64,000 nucleotides of DNA. It comes from Dasypus novemcinctus. Lineage: Eukaryota > Chordata > Mammalia > Cingulata > Dasypodidae. The DNA lies in NCBI RefSeq assembly GCF_030445035.2, contig NC_080677.1, positions 2,666,001-2,730,000 of the forward strand. Reading direction: 5' to 3'. The position numbers and the translations under genes are program-made. Positions within the stretch are counted from its first letter, which is position 1, and each line of letters begins with the position of its first letter. Shown piece after piece: positions 11,716-23,329 of the stretch. The notes beneath the pieces were generated by a model. It saw only the letters and a list, made by a program, of their open reading frames with translations. It did not search any database and had not been told where the DNA came from.

Positions 11716-12155
11716 GTGCTGTTTTTTCTCTCAGAATGATATGAAAAATGCGATGTTAATCCCAAGCCTGTAAAGGTGTCTGATTTGTGTTATTTGCTCT
11801 CAGTAGCCATATACATAGAGTTAATAACACTGTTCCCTCAGAAATTATTTCTATCTCCTAATAAACTAATTTTCTTCCATATGATGAAAAATGCTGAATA
11901 ATATTTATGGTACACTCTGTAACTGTCTATTTAACCCAGGTAAGACTTTCTTAAACATTAAGAAGATCCATAGGGCTTCACATCAAACATAACCTGCACT
12001 GTGAAATGTCCTCTTTACTTGAAAATATTTTCTCTCCATGTCTCTATGGGTTATGTGCACATGCATATGTGAATTTAATGAGCTGAGAAAAAGCTCTTAC
12101 TCAAGAGGCATCATTGGCTACATTATAGTCAATAATAAAATATGAAGATTCCAGG
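11716..12155. other. No feature recognised
   Basis: Apparently unique AT-rich sequence without open frames of note. Confidence 0.4.
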
Positions 12156-12159
12156 GAAG

Positions 12160-12437
12160 TATCCCCCCTTGCCTCTTCCTAGATTCCCTGGTTTCCAGCA
12201 ATCCTTGGCTGCCCTTGACTTGTAGCTATGTCGCTTCACTCCCTGCTCCCACCTTCACACAACTATGTCCTCTCCTTTTCCTGCAAGGAAACCAGTCATT
12301 GGATTTAAGGCCACCTAACTCCAGCAAGACCGCATCTTAAACAATTATATATGAAAAGATCTTATTTCCAAATAAGCAGACACTCTGAAGTTCCAGGTGG
12401 AAATGAATTTTTGGGTATACCAGTCAACCCATTACAA
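12160..12437 (-). mobile_element. MLT1-type MaLR LTR fragment, reverse
   Basis: Shows the reversed MLT1 pattern in order: cccttgcctcttcctagatt, agcaatccttggctgccctt, gacttgtagc, accagtcattggatttaagg, tatttccaaataag, and a terminal tcaacccattacaaca (12424-12439). The LTR 3' part is missing. Confidence 0.72.
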
Positions 12438-12439
12438 CA

Positions 12440-13430
12440 GGGTATCTTATAAGTAAGCACACACGTTAAAGCACTGTCTTTCAACTTGACATATTGACAC
12501 ACAACTAGTGCATTGAAATACCCAATATCAGGGAAATGTACACAAATACCTCAGGGCGATAACATATAAGAATATTAAATGATTTTTTGTTTTGCCAATT
12601 TGGGGAGAATGGAATGTCATGAATAAATGTGTTCCAAAGATTAAAGAGCTGAGGAGTTTCAAATAAAAGTTAACAGAAGAATTAGCCAGCCAGGCCTGCC
12701 TCCTGAGTTTCAGGATGTAAAGCCAGTCGAGCTGGTAACGCTGATGGAGCCCTTTGAATAATTTGGAGGCCATCCATCTCCCCAACCCTGAAGACCATTC
12801 TCAATTTTTTAAATAACATTCTTGAAAATAGCCGTGAAGTCCCAGTATAGATCCGCAGCCTGAGAGCAGTATAATAAGGGCTCATTTTCACAAGTCAACA
12901 TTCATTCTTTCAGCATCAGTGGTTCCTGCAGTTCTGTAGCATTCTAATTCCTATTCTGGTCTGAAAGTTTCCAGAATTAATTTTCTCTAAAGGAAGAAGT
13001 GAGTAGTATGAATTTTACATCAGCTCTCCTTAATTTCTCATGTATATGTACACACCAACCCTTGTGTAAATTCATTTGAAGGTTTCATAATAAAGGGGAT
13101 TAAAAAAAAGGTTAATCATATGGGATTTTTAAGGGGTAATGGTTTGTATAAGGAAAATACGTGAGGGGAAAGAACTACTGTTTTATACCCTCTTTAGTTC
13201 AAGGCGTTCATGTCCTTACTCAACTCCCCCAATATTTCTGATGACGTTAAACTGAAACTAACAATGTCACCATGTCACCTGGCCACTGACAAAGCTCTTC
13301 TATTCACTGTTCAGGCATAAGGTGGTTAAATTAATTATTCCTTATCCCAAATACTCTGTATCTGGAAAATTTTAAGAGCAATGTTCCTGAGAAAATAAGG
13401 AAAATTTTGACCCTCAATATTCCTGACCTG
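12440..13430. other. No feature recognised
   Basis: Unassigned sequence. Two short overlapping minus-strand frames (12528-12891) have no recognisable domain. Confidence 0.4.
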
Positions 13431-13439
13431 AGATTATAT

Positions 13440-13860
13440 CTTAGGAAATAATCACATATGTGTTCAAAATGTGTAAATAAAAAGTAACAGCATAAAATGA
13501 AATACCACACAGGTATATAATATGATTATATGTAGCTATATTAAATGACAGGAAATGTCAACACAACATTGAAAGCTAAGAAAGGCAATCAAATTATAAT
13601 GTATTGGATATTTTCATTGTGAAAATTATAGATATAGGTATATAATTTTTATATATGCATATATGATGATAGAGATTGGAAAGACAGTCATCAAAATGTC
13701 TCCAGGAGTAGAATTGTGGATGCTTTTAGAAAGATTTTTCTTTATGCATGAATGTACTATTAGAATTTAAGGAGAATATATTAGTTTTATAATTTAAAAC
13801 CTTAGAATTCTTTTCTTATTTCAAATAAAAAAAATAAGAAAAATAAAAGTTAAAGGAAAA
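13440..13860 (+). mobile_element. Ancient L1-like 3' region
   Basis: Resembles a mammal-wide L1M 3' segment: tatatatgcatatatgatga, then catcaaaatgtctccaggag, tagaattgtggatgctttta, tttctttatgcatgaatgta and an A-rich end near 13826-13860. Highly diverged. A related segment is at 53.6-53.9 kb. Confidence 0.42.
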
Positions 13861-13864
13861 TAGA

Positions 13865-16800
13865 TAGAAAATAATGTTACTATGCATGACAAGTATGACC
13901 TGCGGAATATAAAATACCAAGTTCATTTCATAGGTTGAATTGATTTTCATGCATGGTTTTGGAATTCTTATGGTGCTTCTAGCAATGTCTAAGACTCTTG
14001 AACAACTGGAAGTTATGAGATGGAACAGGGTTTTTTAATATCTAAGCTTGGAGGAGACACAAGACATTTTTTTTTTCTTTACCCATCATGAGGGAATCCA
14101 GGTCTGTGTTTAAGGCTGAAATTCACTAACTGGGATTTACCAGACTATCTCACCTCCCCAAGTTGTTAATTCTGTATTTCCTGGCCTTTACTGAAGGCCT
14201 CATTCCTGTTATCTTTGGAGAGAAACTCTTTCTCTACTGTCCTTAAGATCCTCACCTGAACTTGGCATCAGCTTGGACCTAGCCTTCAGGTATATAAATC
14301 TAAGAACTCAGAAGATCTTTAGAAGATTAAATAAGACCTCCGTGGAAGGTTATTCCAGGGAGGTCTTGAGGTTATAGAGAGCAGTAGGGGGATATTTTGG
14401 ATCTAAGCTTAAAAGGATAAAATAATGTAATTTATGCATATGTTTAACTATAATTGTGGGCCATTCTCCAGACACCAGAGAAAACAACACTCTTTAGTAG
14501 CAATTTGAAGGAAAAAATATCCCCCTAGGAAATTCAGATGCACTATGATAATTCTTTATTAAGCATTTTTGAGGAGTGTAATTTCCTCCTCTACTCAAAA
14601 CCCTACCTTCATTTTCCAGGCAGTGTCGACTGAGCCTGAAGAATATTAAGTGTGAGGGGTGGAACATGAGATGCCCTGGTCTCAATGAGCTGGTCCAATG
14701 GCCCGATGGGGAGGCAGCTCATCAGCCTCAGGGCCACGTGCATGCTGAGGCAGAACCGCTGAGCAGGCACACTCACCAGTCAACATTCCACACCCATCCC
14801 TCATGGCCTGGTGCCCACGACTGTGCCCATGAGACCAGAATGCAGCTGCTGATTGGATTCTGGCTCGAGCGAGGTTTGGAAAGACTGTAAAACCCTCCCA
14901 ACATCAGATGTATAGAGGAAATACCAGTGTCAAGGTCATTCCCCAGTTTTGTTTTGGAATTTATCAGAAGCATTAAATTCTGGAACTTTGGTGATTCATT
15001 CTATATTGATGAAGTTAAAAAATGGAGAAAATATGCAATATGTAAATTATAGAAGAAGCTTTAATTTTAAATCTCACTGCTTAATATAATGACATTTTGG
15101 CCTCTCCTCACATTTTAATATGCCTATCTCAGTAGCCTAATAAAATGTCTTTGGAAAACTCTTACCTGTGGCGCACATTCATAATTCAATATTATCTACA
15201 CACTTCACATGTGCAAATTAGAACAGGTGCAAGAATTGTAGATTAGAATGTCAAATGGGCTGATGATGATATCCTACATGGTATATTGCCTCTGCTAATA
15301 TCTTAATTACTTATTTAAAATAAAGTTCTGTAATATGCTAAGTAGTATAAATGATTCTCCAGCTTTACTGTATATAAAAATAAATGAGGGAGCATGATAA
15401 AATAGTGTTTTCTGGGCTCTACACACTGAGATTCTGAATTATTAAGTCTAGGGGACCCTGGAATCAGCAATTGTAAAAGTATTTCCAAATAATCTTATGC
15501 AGGCATTCAGAAACCAAAGTTAGAGAAATGTTGCTTCAGAGGTGGAAATATTGTTACTTTCTTGAATGCATGTACAAATAAACTTTTATTTAAAGTAAAT
15601 TTTTTTCTTCATTAATTGTTTCTCTTTTTGTTTTTCTTTTAAAATACATGTTATGAATAAGGCATTGTGTGGGACACTGCAAGAGTGACACAGATAAAGG
15701 GCTGACAATCTAGTCATTTAGATAGACATTCTGGAATTTATAAATTAATGCTTACTGTAAGATTTTATATATAAAATGAGTTATAAAATAAATGTATTGA
15801 AAATTCAGAGATTGATTAAGTCCACCCGAGGTGATCATGAAATAATATCTTTCTGAAAGTAGGAATACCTGATGAGGTTTTTCAGGGATGTATGAACCTT
15901 CAAAGTTTTGGGGCCAAGTTTGCCAACGAGGAAAAGAAAATAAAGAGGTATGCAGAGAATGAAACTTCACGATGGGTATAGGAATTGGATTCAGTCTATA
16001 TACCTGTCAAGTTACATTTGTAGAGGGAGCTTAAGTAAGATTTCTGACAATGTTCTGAAAAACATAGAATGTAGTGTTTGGGAATGTTGACTTTACATTT
16101 TAGGAACTTTGAGGGTGTAAAGTATTTCTTAGCAGGAGGATGACATCAATGTGTATATTAGAACAGCCAAGTGTAGGAGATTAGGAGATGGAAAGACTGG
16201 AGACCATAAGTGGAAAGAGACTAAAGGTGGCATTAATTGTGTGGGTATGAAATGAAACATTGGACTTCAATTCTGAGATAAAGTTGAAGGTACATGGCTA
16301 CTGCTGAAATGTGAAAAAACATGAAAATTTAGAAGTTGCAATTATAGTCTAAAGTTTCTGTCTTGAAATTCAAAACACATTTGTATACTATTGATCTTGA
16401 TTGGAAGCGCTAAGGGAACTCAGAGGCACGATGAAGAAAGCAACAGAGGATGCTGCATTTTACCTGTATGCCTTTGCTCACACCTGTCCACCTTGTGTAA
16501 CTGGAAAACTATTTCATAATTCAAGAACTGAATACAAGGATCATGCCCTTTATAGAGCCTCTAGCCATTCTTCTCTTCCTTGCTAGTGGATAGTGAAAGT
16601 TGGATGGCAGTGCAGTCGAGAGAGTAGAAACAGGCATCATAATTCAATTTAAGAGAATGCCATGTAGTACCCTGAGTATCTGTATTCACTCAGAATCATC
16701 ATGTGTAATATTTGCCTCTCATCTTCGTAAAATCTAGAAAAGAGAGAACAGGGAGTTATTTAGCATGTATCATAAATAATTTCTCTCTCTTAGAGTAATA

Positions 16801-18230
16801 CAAATTACATATACATAGAGTTATATTTAAAGCTATTAAACTATTAAATTCCTATTTTCTGAAAAGTAGGAAGATGGCTATGAGGATGTTTTTTGATTTT
16901 CAGTCAGTTTTAGGTTTCTTATATGGGTGTCACTTTGATGTATTCAATAAAGCATTTTCTGAAACTTTTGATATGACAAAGTGTTTCCTACTGACTATTA
17001 AACAAGGAATGCTGATAGTTTCATGACAATTATGTTTTAGTTTCCCATACCAAAACAACGGTAATCAAATTTCATGCTTGAGCATATTAGCTAATTGTCA
17101 TAGGGAGACAAATCCTGCAGCCAGTGGCCTAATTAGAGATAAATATTATTGGGATATTTCCCCTTCTTTTAAAGAGAAGGATTAAGTCACAGTAGCTGAT
17201 ATAAGACAGCTATGGCCTGATGGGCTGATGTAGCTTATTAATCTTGTGCTCAGTTGTATTTGCATTATACTCCATTTGAATACCATGTATTATAATTCAG
17301 TCACATTTCAAAGTTAAAGGAAATGAGCTAGATGCTCCCATCTGCTAGAGACTGGCTGGGTCCTCTGAGAGTAGAAAGATGCTATTATATGCCATTTCAC
17401 ATTTCCTCAGAGTGAGGCTTGCTCTCATTTATATAGGATTCTAAGCAAAAGTTTTGCTTGTCCCTCAAACCACTAAAATTGTTGAACCAATCTCACTGAA
17501 GAAGAGGGGCCCTTTCTATTCTCCAAAAAATAGATTGAAGCCTGCAGAAATACTGTGAAAGCTGTGAAGGAATCAGCACCAAGAAATCTAGAGGTTACCA
17601 CAGAATTTGTTTTAATAATATACCTAAAAGTAAATCCTGGAAGAATAAGTCTGCTAATGTTTGATCCTGCATTTTAAATGTCTCTGCAGGTTTCTGTTCA
17701 TTCTTGTGATAAAGTGGAATAAAAACTGGCACCAACCCTAAATAAAACAAGAGGGATCTTTTAACTTTCAACAATGATTTTTGCATGAACAAATTCAACT
17801 TGTGAGTAAAAAGATGTTTGCAAAATACGGACATGCTTCACCTTTAAAAGATATAAGTTTATATGTATGTACAAAAACAAATCTAATATTCTTATATTTG
17901 CATTTAAAATGTAAAAGGTAAAATGATGCATGATGCATAATGTTAGCTCTAGAAACCTTCAGTACCTGAACTAAGGTACTGAGACTCTTCAATTGTTTCC
18001 TGCTTTTCTTTTGTAAATTAGTTATTCATGTACAAGATGATCCCAAGCAGGCCAAAGGGACCAGTAAAGTAGTATTACCAGTCATTATAAATGGCAAGTC
18101 TTGCTTTTCATTAGCCATGCGCTGTACTTTAGAGTGAAATGAAGGCCTTACTCAGTCAGAACCCTTATGATCTTTATCTAGGTACTGTGAGTAATTGCTA
18201 GGTAGCAGCAAGACACTGGACACTCATGAG
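13865..18230. other. Long unassigned interval
   Basis: Mostly anonymous sequence. A relatively GC-rich patch at 14640-14890 (clusters of CpG and CAGC) has no recognisable gene. Around 15640-15740 the wording (ggcattgtgtgggacactgc, then gacaatctagtcatttag) faintly resembles L2 or MIR3, too weak to annotate separately. 17030-17240 is unmasked sequence with homeodomain-like TAATTG and CTAATTAG words. No ORF exceeds 80 codons. Confidence 0.35.
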
Positions 18231-18234
18231 CTCT

Positions 18235-18475
18235 ACCTTGAGCTAAGAATTAGGCACTTAATTAGAGCAATAATTATTATAGCTGCCATTTATGAACTTA
18301 CAATGTATCATACACTCAAATCCATCATTATTTTTAATGAAATAATCACATGGAATAGCTGTTATTTTCCCCATTCTGCAGATGTAGAAACTGAGGCTTC
18401 CAGTACTGAGTAGTATGCTGACGTTTACTCAGCAGATATGAGGCTAAGGAAGGACTCAGATGTCAACAAATAACT
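18235..18475 (+). mobile_element. MIR SINE
   Basis: MIR hallmarks in order: ctgccatttatgaacttaca, then a tcatacact core, ttattttccccattctgcag, atgtagaaactgaggctt and gctgacgtttactcagcaga. The order and spacing fit a forward MIR. Confidence 0.72.
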
Positions 18476-18479
18476 CACA

Positions 18480-19250
18480 ACCGGGTCTCAAAAATTCGTA
18501 GCATTTGCCATTCTGTGGTGTATTTGCTAATTCCTATGTTGTAAGCTTTCCTACCCATAGAAGATGGTAACATCTTTGAATGTGGAATAAGGTAGAAATG
18601 CACAAAATCGGCTCTCACAAACCATTTTAACCAGCCCCACACACCACTAAATTCTGACTCCAAAATCCATAATCTACACCATTAGGTGATGCTGCGAAGT
18701 TAAAAGCAATGTGGCAAGATGTATAAAAGGAAAAAGAAGGTAAACTCTTGGGCAGGGTTTTGTCAATATTTCTCCTTTCACTAACCATTTAGAGGATTTC
18801 CTGTTCAGACTGAATTTCTACCCTGAAGGCCTGTCATCTGGGAAGAAGGAAGTTCCAATATCACTGATTACATGCAAAATAGCCCTAGGCGTCAGTCCTC
18901 GAGAAGGAACGTGTAGGACAAGCATCTCTATTTATTAAAGAGCAACACATATGAACCACGAGGGAGTGGAGAGGTGGAAAAGAAAGAGGAGAAGCTTCTG
19001 AAAATGCTGGAAGAGTTATCGACATACGCGTTACAGATGGTTAAGGGTCAGAGAAGTGAAGGCAGTGTTTTAAGTGGTCACTTACTGTGAGTGGTTTGCC
19101 CTTTATATTGCTCCGGTCATTAAATTGTAACAATATTATTTAAGGTAAATAATACTAGCAGGATGTTATGATTTTAAGCCAGATGAGGCTTAAGTTTACA
19201 GGGCTAGGGAAAGAGGAGAGAGCTCTTCGTCCCAGTTATGCCTAATGCAG
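18480..19250. other. No feature recognised
   Basis: Unassigned sequence. The 62-codon minus frame at 18475-18663 has no recognisable domain. Confidence 0.4.
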
Positions 19251-19254
19251 TGGA

Positions 19255-19885
19255 CTTTAGACTATTCCCAGCCATCCAAAGCAAATCAGTGTTCCCAGGC
19301 TGTGTCCACACTCTACGTAGCTTGGCCCATCTACTTGTTTACGATATCTGCCTCTTTTCCCTGTTGACCAAACTTGGTCAAGTTCATGGAAAATAGTCTC
19401 TTTTTCTCAAGGCTGTGTATAGGGCTCTTTCATTTTCCAGTTGGATTAATGCTGGGGAGCCACCCAGCTGCCATCTTCTGCCTTCGCCTAGGCATCCTCC
19501 TTTCCTGTTACATGCAGATGTTTCCATATGTTTCCATTCTGCATCCAGGGACAGACCCTAGGTCTAACGGAACAGCCTGGCCACACCTTAAACCTAAAAT
19601 GGGAACCAGCAGCCCCAGCTGCTTATCAGAGCAGCAACTTCCCCCGGCTCCACCAGGCAGCACCGATTAGCCTGTCCTCTCCAGGGTGAACGTGGAGCTG
19701 ACACCCACCCTGCCTTGAGAAGGTGGTCTCCGCTGGTCTCCACTGGAGATGAGGCTTGGTGGGATCTCTTCCCTGCCCTTTCAGAACCTTTGTGCCATGT
19801 AAGTAATAAAGTGATCATTTGCTGAAAGTTTCTGTTGTGCCTGAGTCTGGACTTCCATGCTGAACCACATAGCAACTAGCTCCAC
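19255..19885 (+). mobile_element. LTR-like repeat, copy 1
   Basis: Paralogous to 61850-62345 in the same orientation. Matching blocks include tgctgggga, cctgt...cagatgtttcca, taggtctaa, gctgcttatcagagcag, ggatctcttcccttgccc-like sequence and tttgctgaaa. An AATAAA near 19804 is followed by about 50 bp of U5-like sequence (cctgagtctggacttccatg). This resembles the R-U5 end of an endogenous retrovirus LTR. The left boundary is unknown, and no retroviral gene sequence is seen next to it. Confidence 0.5.
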
Positions 19886-19889
19886 AATC

Positions 19890-20545
19890 ACGTGAGTGAA
19901 AAGTACAAAGAAGATGCGTGATTATATTTGTTAAATGACTGGATTTTCTTTTCTGGGTTCTTAGGACTATGTTTATAGATATAGATATTTTCTTGATTCT
20001 AGTCTGAATTACCTCACAATCTTAAAAGAAATACTCTTTAACCTTCCCAATTATAATTTTTATTTTCACAGAATTACACTCTACTACATCTGCACAACAT
20101 GCCTTCATTTGTCTAGTAGAAGATCTATTTCCCAAGTTGAGTTAGTGTGTCATTCGCAGGACTGACTTCATTTTTTCTTCTTCCTTTTATTTCTCTGCAT
20201 CCCTCAGCCCTGACCTTAGAACCTGTAAATATGTATAGAACATATGCTAAATAAATGGATTTAACCTGCTCAGTATGAGACTTTAGCTATTAAATATTGA
20301 AGGGAAATGGAAAAACTATTAAGAATGCAGTATATGTTATAGAAATCATATAATACACTATGGCAAGGAAAATGGAGAAAGTCAATTTTAAATTTTTCAT
20401 AGACTATTGAGGAAATATCAACTTTTCCCATAGATATATTTTTGGAGTATGAATGGATCAAATACTTTTAGCAGGAACATGTTAAAGGACTCAAGAAAAT
20501 ATGTAAAAGATCCATTTTTCTGAAGGAACATGAATCAGGGGAGAA
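19890..20545. other. No feature clearly recognised
   Basis: AT-rich. 20190-20260 loosely resembles an L2 tail (gaccttagaacctgta, then gctaaataaatgga), but too weakly for a call. Confidence 0.35.
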
Positions 20546-20616
20546 AATAAAGTCCTAATATAATATTTAATATGTACAGGGAGTTTATTACATGCCACAA
20601 ACATATGTTATATATT

Positions 20617-21412
20617 TGTGGTGGTTTGGAACTGTGTATACCCCCAAAATAATGTTCTTGAATGTAGTCCACTCCCCTGGTATGTTCTTTAGGTAAGGTG
20701 TGACTCACCTCCAGCAGGGTGGGTCTTAATCCTCTTGCTGGAGTCCTTTATAAAGGGAATGAGGGAAGCAGATTTTGCTGAACTGATAGAGCATCTGCCT
20801 ACCACATGGGAGGTCCAGGGTTCAAACCCTGGGCCTCCTTGACCCGTGTGGAGCTGGCCCATGCGCAGTGCTGATGCACGCAAGGAGTGCCGTGCCACGC
20901 AGGGGTGCCCCCGCGTAGGGGAGCCCCACGCGCAAGGAGTGTGCCCCGTAAGGAGAGCCGCCCAGCGCGAAAGAAAGCACAGCCTGCCCGGGAGTGGCGC
21001 AACACACATGGAGAGCTGATGCAGCAAGATGACACAACAAAAAGAGATACAGATTCCTGGTGCTACTGACAAGAATGCATGCAGACAGAACATAGAGAGC
21101 AGACAATGGGTGGGAGGGGAGAGAAATAAATAAAAAATAAATCTTTGAAAAGGTGAACTAAAATAAAGTGAATGAAAGCAGTGAAGACTGGAAAGGAAGG
21201 CAGAGAGCAGTAGATGCTGCCATGTGCTTGGTCAAGCGTCAGAGGAGCCAAGTTTCACCAGCAGCCAGGATTTGGGAGAAAACATCACATTGCTATTGCC
21301 TTGTTTTGGACATTTTTTTTTCTTAGCCTCAAAACTGAAAGCTAATAAATTCCCATCATTAAGCCAACCCATTTCATGGTGTCTGCTTTCAGCAGTCTAA
21401 GAAACTAAAACA
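20617..21412 (+). mobile_element. Solo MaLR-like LTR, probably xenarthran-specific
   Basis: Starts tgtggtggtttggaactgtg and ends agtctaagaaactaaaaca, so it has TG...CA termini. The flanking 5-mers are atatt and gtatt, an imperfect 5-bp duplication. Internal order resembles MaLR LTRs: ccccaaaataatgttcttga near the start, a tttataaaggga TATA-like block at 20749-20760, then ctaataaattcccatcatta and agccaaccc near the end. Removing the nested DAS-SINE leaves about 400 bp, a normal MaLR LTR length. No internal region is attached, so it is a solo LTR. The lineage assignment is an inference. Confidence 0.65.
20763..21150 (+). mobile_element. DAS-SINE nested in an LTR
   Basis: Head gggaagcagattttgctgaa, box B ggttcaaaccctg at about 20820, GC-rich body through 21040, and an aataaataaaaaataaatct tail. 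The flanks aaagggaatga (left) and aaaggtgaacta (right) look like a degraded target-site duplication. ORFs of up to 134 codons overlapping it on the minus strand are not genes. Confidence 0.92.
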
Positions 21413-21639
21413 GTATTATTGCATGAAGTATTTATTATCGTAGGGTGGATATAAAGGTAGTTTTTCCTCATTTGAAAATAACATTTTTTCTTCATCCCTG
21501 AAACACATGAAATAATACCTAGAAAAAATCTACATGTTGGGTACTATTACTGTCCCTACTTTTAAAATGCAGAAACTGAAGTGTAGGGAGGTTGGCTCAT
21601 TCCCCACTGGTTGTCCATCTCGTAACTCACAGAGCAAGT

Positions 21640-22245
21640 AGAGTTGGTCCTCATTATTCGTGGATTCCATATTTGCCAAAGTCTTTAATGTGGCAGTTTG
21701 ACCATCTTTCAGGGACATGTGCAAAGTGGCAGAAGTTTTAGCTGCCCGATGTACACATTCCCAGCTGAGGCTGAACAAGGAGACGCTCTGCCTTCTTGTT
21801 TCCACTCTCATATTGAGGATGAGTGTGCTTTTTGTTTTGTGTTTTGTACCATGTTTTTGGCATTTTTATGCTTTCTGTTGGTGATTCTGCTGTTTAAAAT
21901 GGTCCTCAAGTATAGTGCTGACCTGCTGTCCAACATTCTGAAATGCTAGGAAGCTGGGATGTGCGTTATGAAGAAAACATGTTGTTAGATAAGCTTCATT
22001 CAAGCATGAGTCATAGTGAACTTTGAGTTCAGCGTTAATGAATCAACAAAACATATTAAACAGAATGTCTTTAAACAGAAACATACACAAAACAAAGTTA
22101 TGTCTTGATCTGTTGATGAGTATGTTGTAATCAGAGGCTCGTGGAAAACTAACCCCACATATCCCCCTAAGAGTAGCGGTTCAGTATCCACTAATTCACT
22201 CTTGGTGACAAGTTTATAGAACATTACTGTGAATAATGAGAAGCA
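21640..22245 (+). mobile_element. Internally deleted Tigger (pogo-like) DNA transposon
   Basis: The left terminus ttggtcctcattattcgtgg and right terminus acattactgtgaataatgag are roughly inverted repeats. The 5' UTR-like block (ggcagtttgaccatctttca, then gggacatgtgcaaagtggca) leads to an ATG at 21898. That start encodes MVLKYSADLLSNILKC before a stop, matching the start of Tigger transposases. Downstream DNA (agataagcttcattcaagca, then tgagtcatagtg) corresponds to the helix-turn-helix region out of frame. The catalytic DDE region is absent. Confidence 0.7.
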
Positions 22246-22249
22246 GCCG

Positions 22250-23320
22250 TACTTAAATCCATACCAGATCCCCACTCCCATGATTAATCCCATGATCTCA
22301 AACTATATTAAATATTTTTTGTTTCAGCTTATTTCATATGAATTCCAACCTTAATTAAATTCATTCTAGATGATTCTGAATAACTCCAGAGACCTTAACT
22401 TCCTTCTGTTTGGCATTGATCTCCATCATCCTCTCTACTCTGGTTTCCTTTGATGAGGTTTCTTGCCAATGCAAGGGCTAACATCAAGCATTTTAACTAT
22501 GTCATCGTTTCCCATTGGTTGAAGACTCACCAATGCAGCTGTCCACCCAACCACTGTGATTCTGCCAACACTTATCAAGGGCACCACGACCTTCCTGTCC
22601 TTCCTGAGGGAGCTGCTACCCCAGTTTCTCATCATTCAAAGGATGTAGAGTCCTGTTCCAGCCCCAAATCCTATGTGTGATCTTCAGGAATGACCCTGGG
22701 CAATTACATATCTTTGCTGGGAAGGCCTGGAAGAAGCTGCCCTTCCCACCCCAGGCTTGGTGAATAGCCAGGGCATTGCAATTTCCTGGAGGGAGTTGCA
22801 TTCAAGGACTCAGGGGCCCCAGGGCCAACCATGCCCATGTGCATATCCACATTTGTAGCCCAGTGCCTCCATCAGAGACCTCCTTAATTGGGTGCTTACG
22901 GTGAGGCACTTATCTCTAATCTGACTCAGTATATTTTGCCCTGCAGGCCCCCTCATCTTTCCACTTGCCTCCTGGTCCATATAAAGGCAGGCGCCTGTTG
23001 GTTCAGTCTCCCCTAGCCCTGAGATGATCCGCTCTCTGTCCCCATCTGTCCTGCATGTCACATTTCCCTTTCCCAGTACAATACCCTGGGAAAAAAGTGA
23101 AACATCCAGAGTAGACAACTTTCTTTGTGTTCCCTTGTTTGTGCTGCTGCAGTAAGTGGAGAGTAACTGTTACTTTTAGTTTGGCTCATTGTCTTAACTC
23201 CCTCAACAGCTGGAAGCTAAACAGGTGATTCCACTCAGGCCCACCAACCTGGGGAGAGGCTGACATCCACTGAAGTCTGTGCCTAGGATATTGACATGGA
23301 AATTCCTCAAAGCTTACCAG
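22250..23320. other. Unassigned, with an LTR-like patch
   Basis: No confident call. 22930-23120 has the look of a promoter or LTR core: tccatataaaggcaggcgcc (TATA-like, 22977-22996) followed by C/T-rich sequence. There is no partner copy in the window and no clear termini. Confidence 0.3.
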
Positions 23321-23329
23321 GTGTGCTTT

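Larger units (their letters stand above)
20550..21635 (+). mobile_element. MIR SINE split by an LTR insertion
   Basis: The left part (20550-20616: aatatgtacagggagtttat, then tacatgccac) and the right part (21413-21635, with actattactgtccctacttt, then aaaatgcagaaactgaagtg) form one forward MIR. It is interrupted by the LTR at 20617-21412. Confidence 0.55.

Noticed and set aside
14640..14890. GC-rich patch considered as a CpG island or exon
   Set aside because: Few CpGs, no splice-site-bounded conserved frame and no recognisable protein similarity; only a composition shift.
20689..21093. 134-codon minus-strand ORF
   Set aside because: Antisense of a DAS-SINE nested in an LTR; no independent domain.
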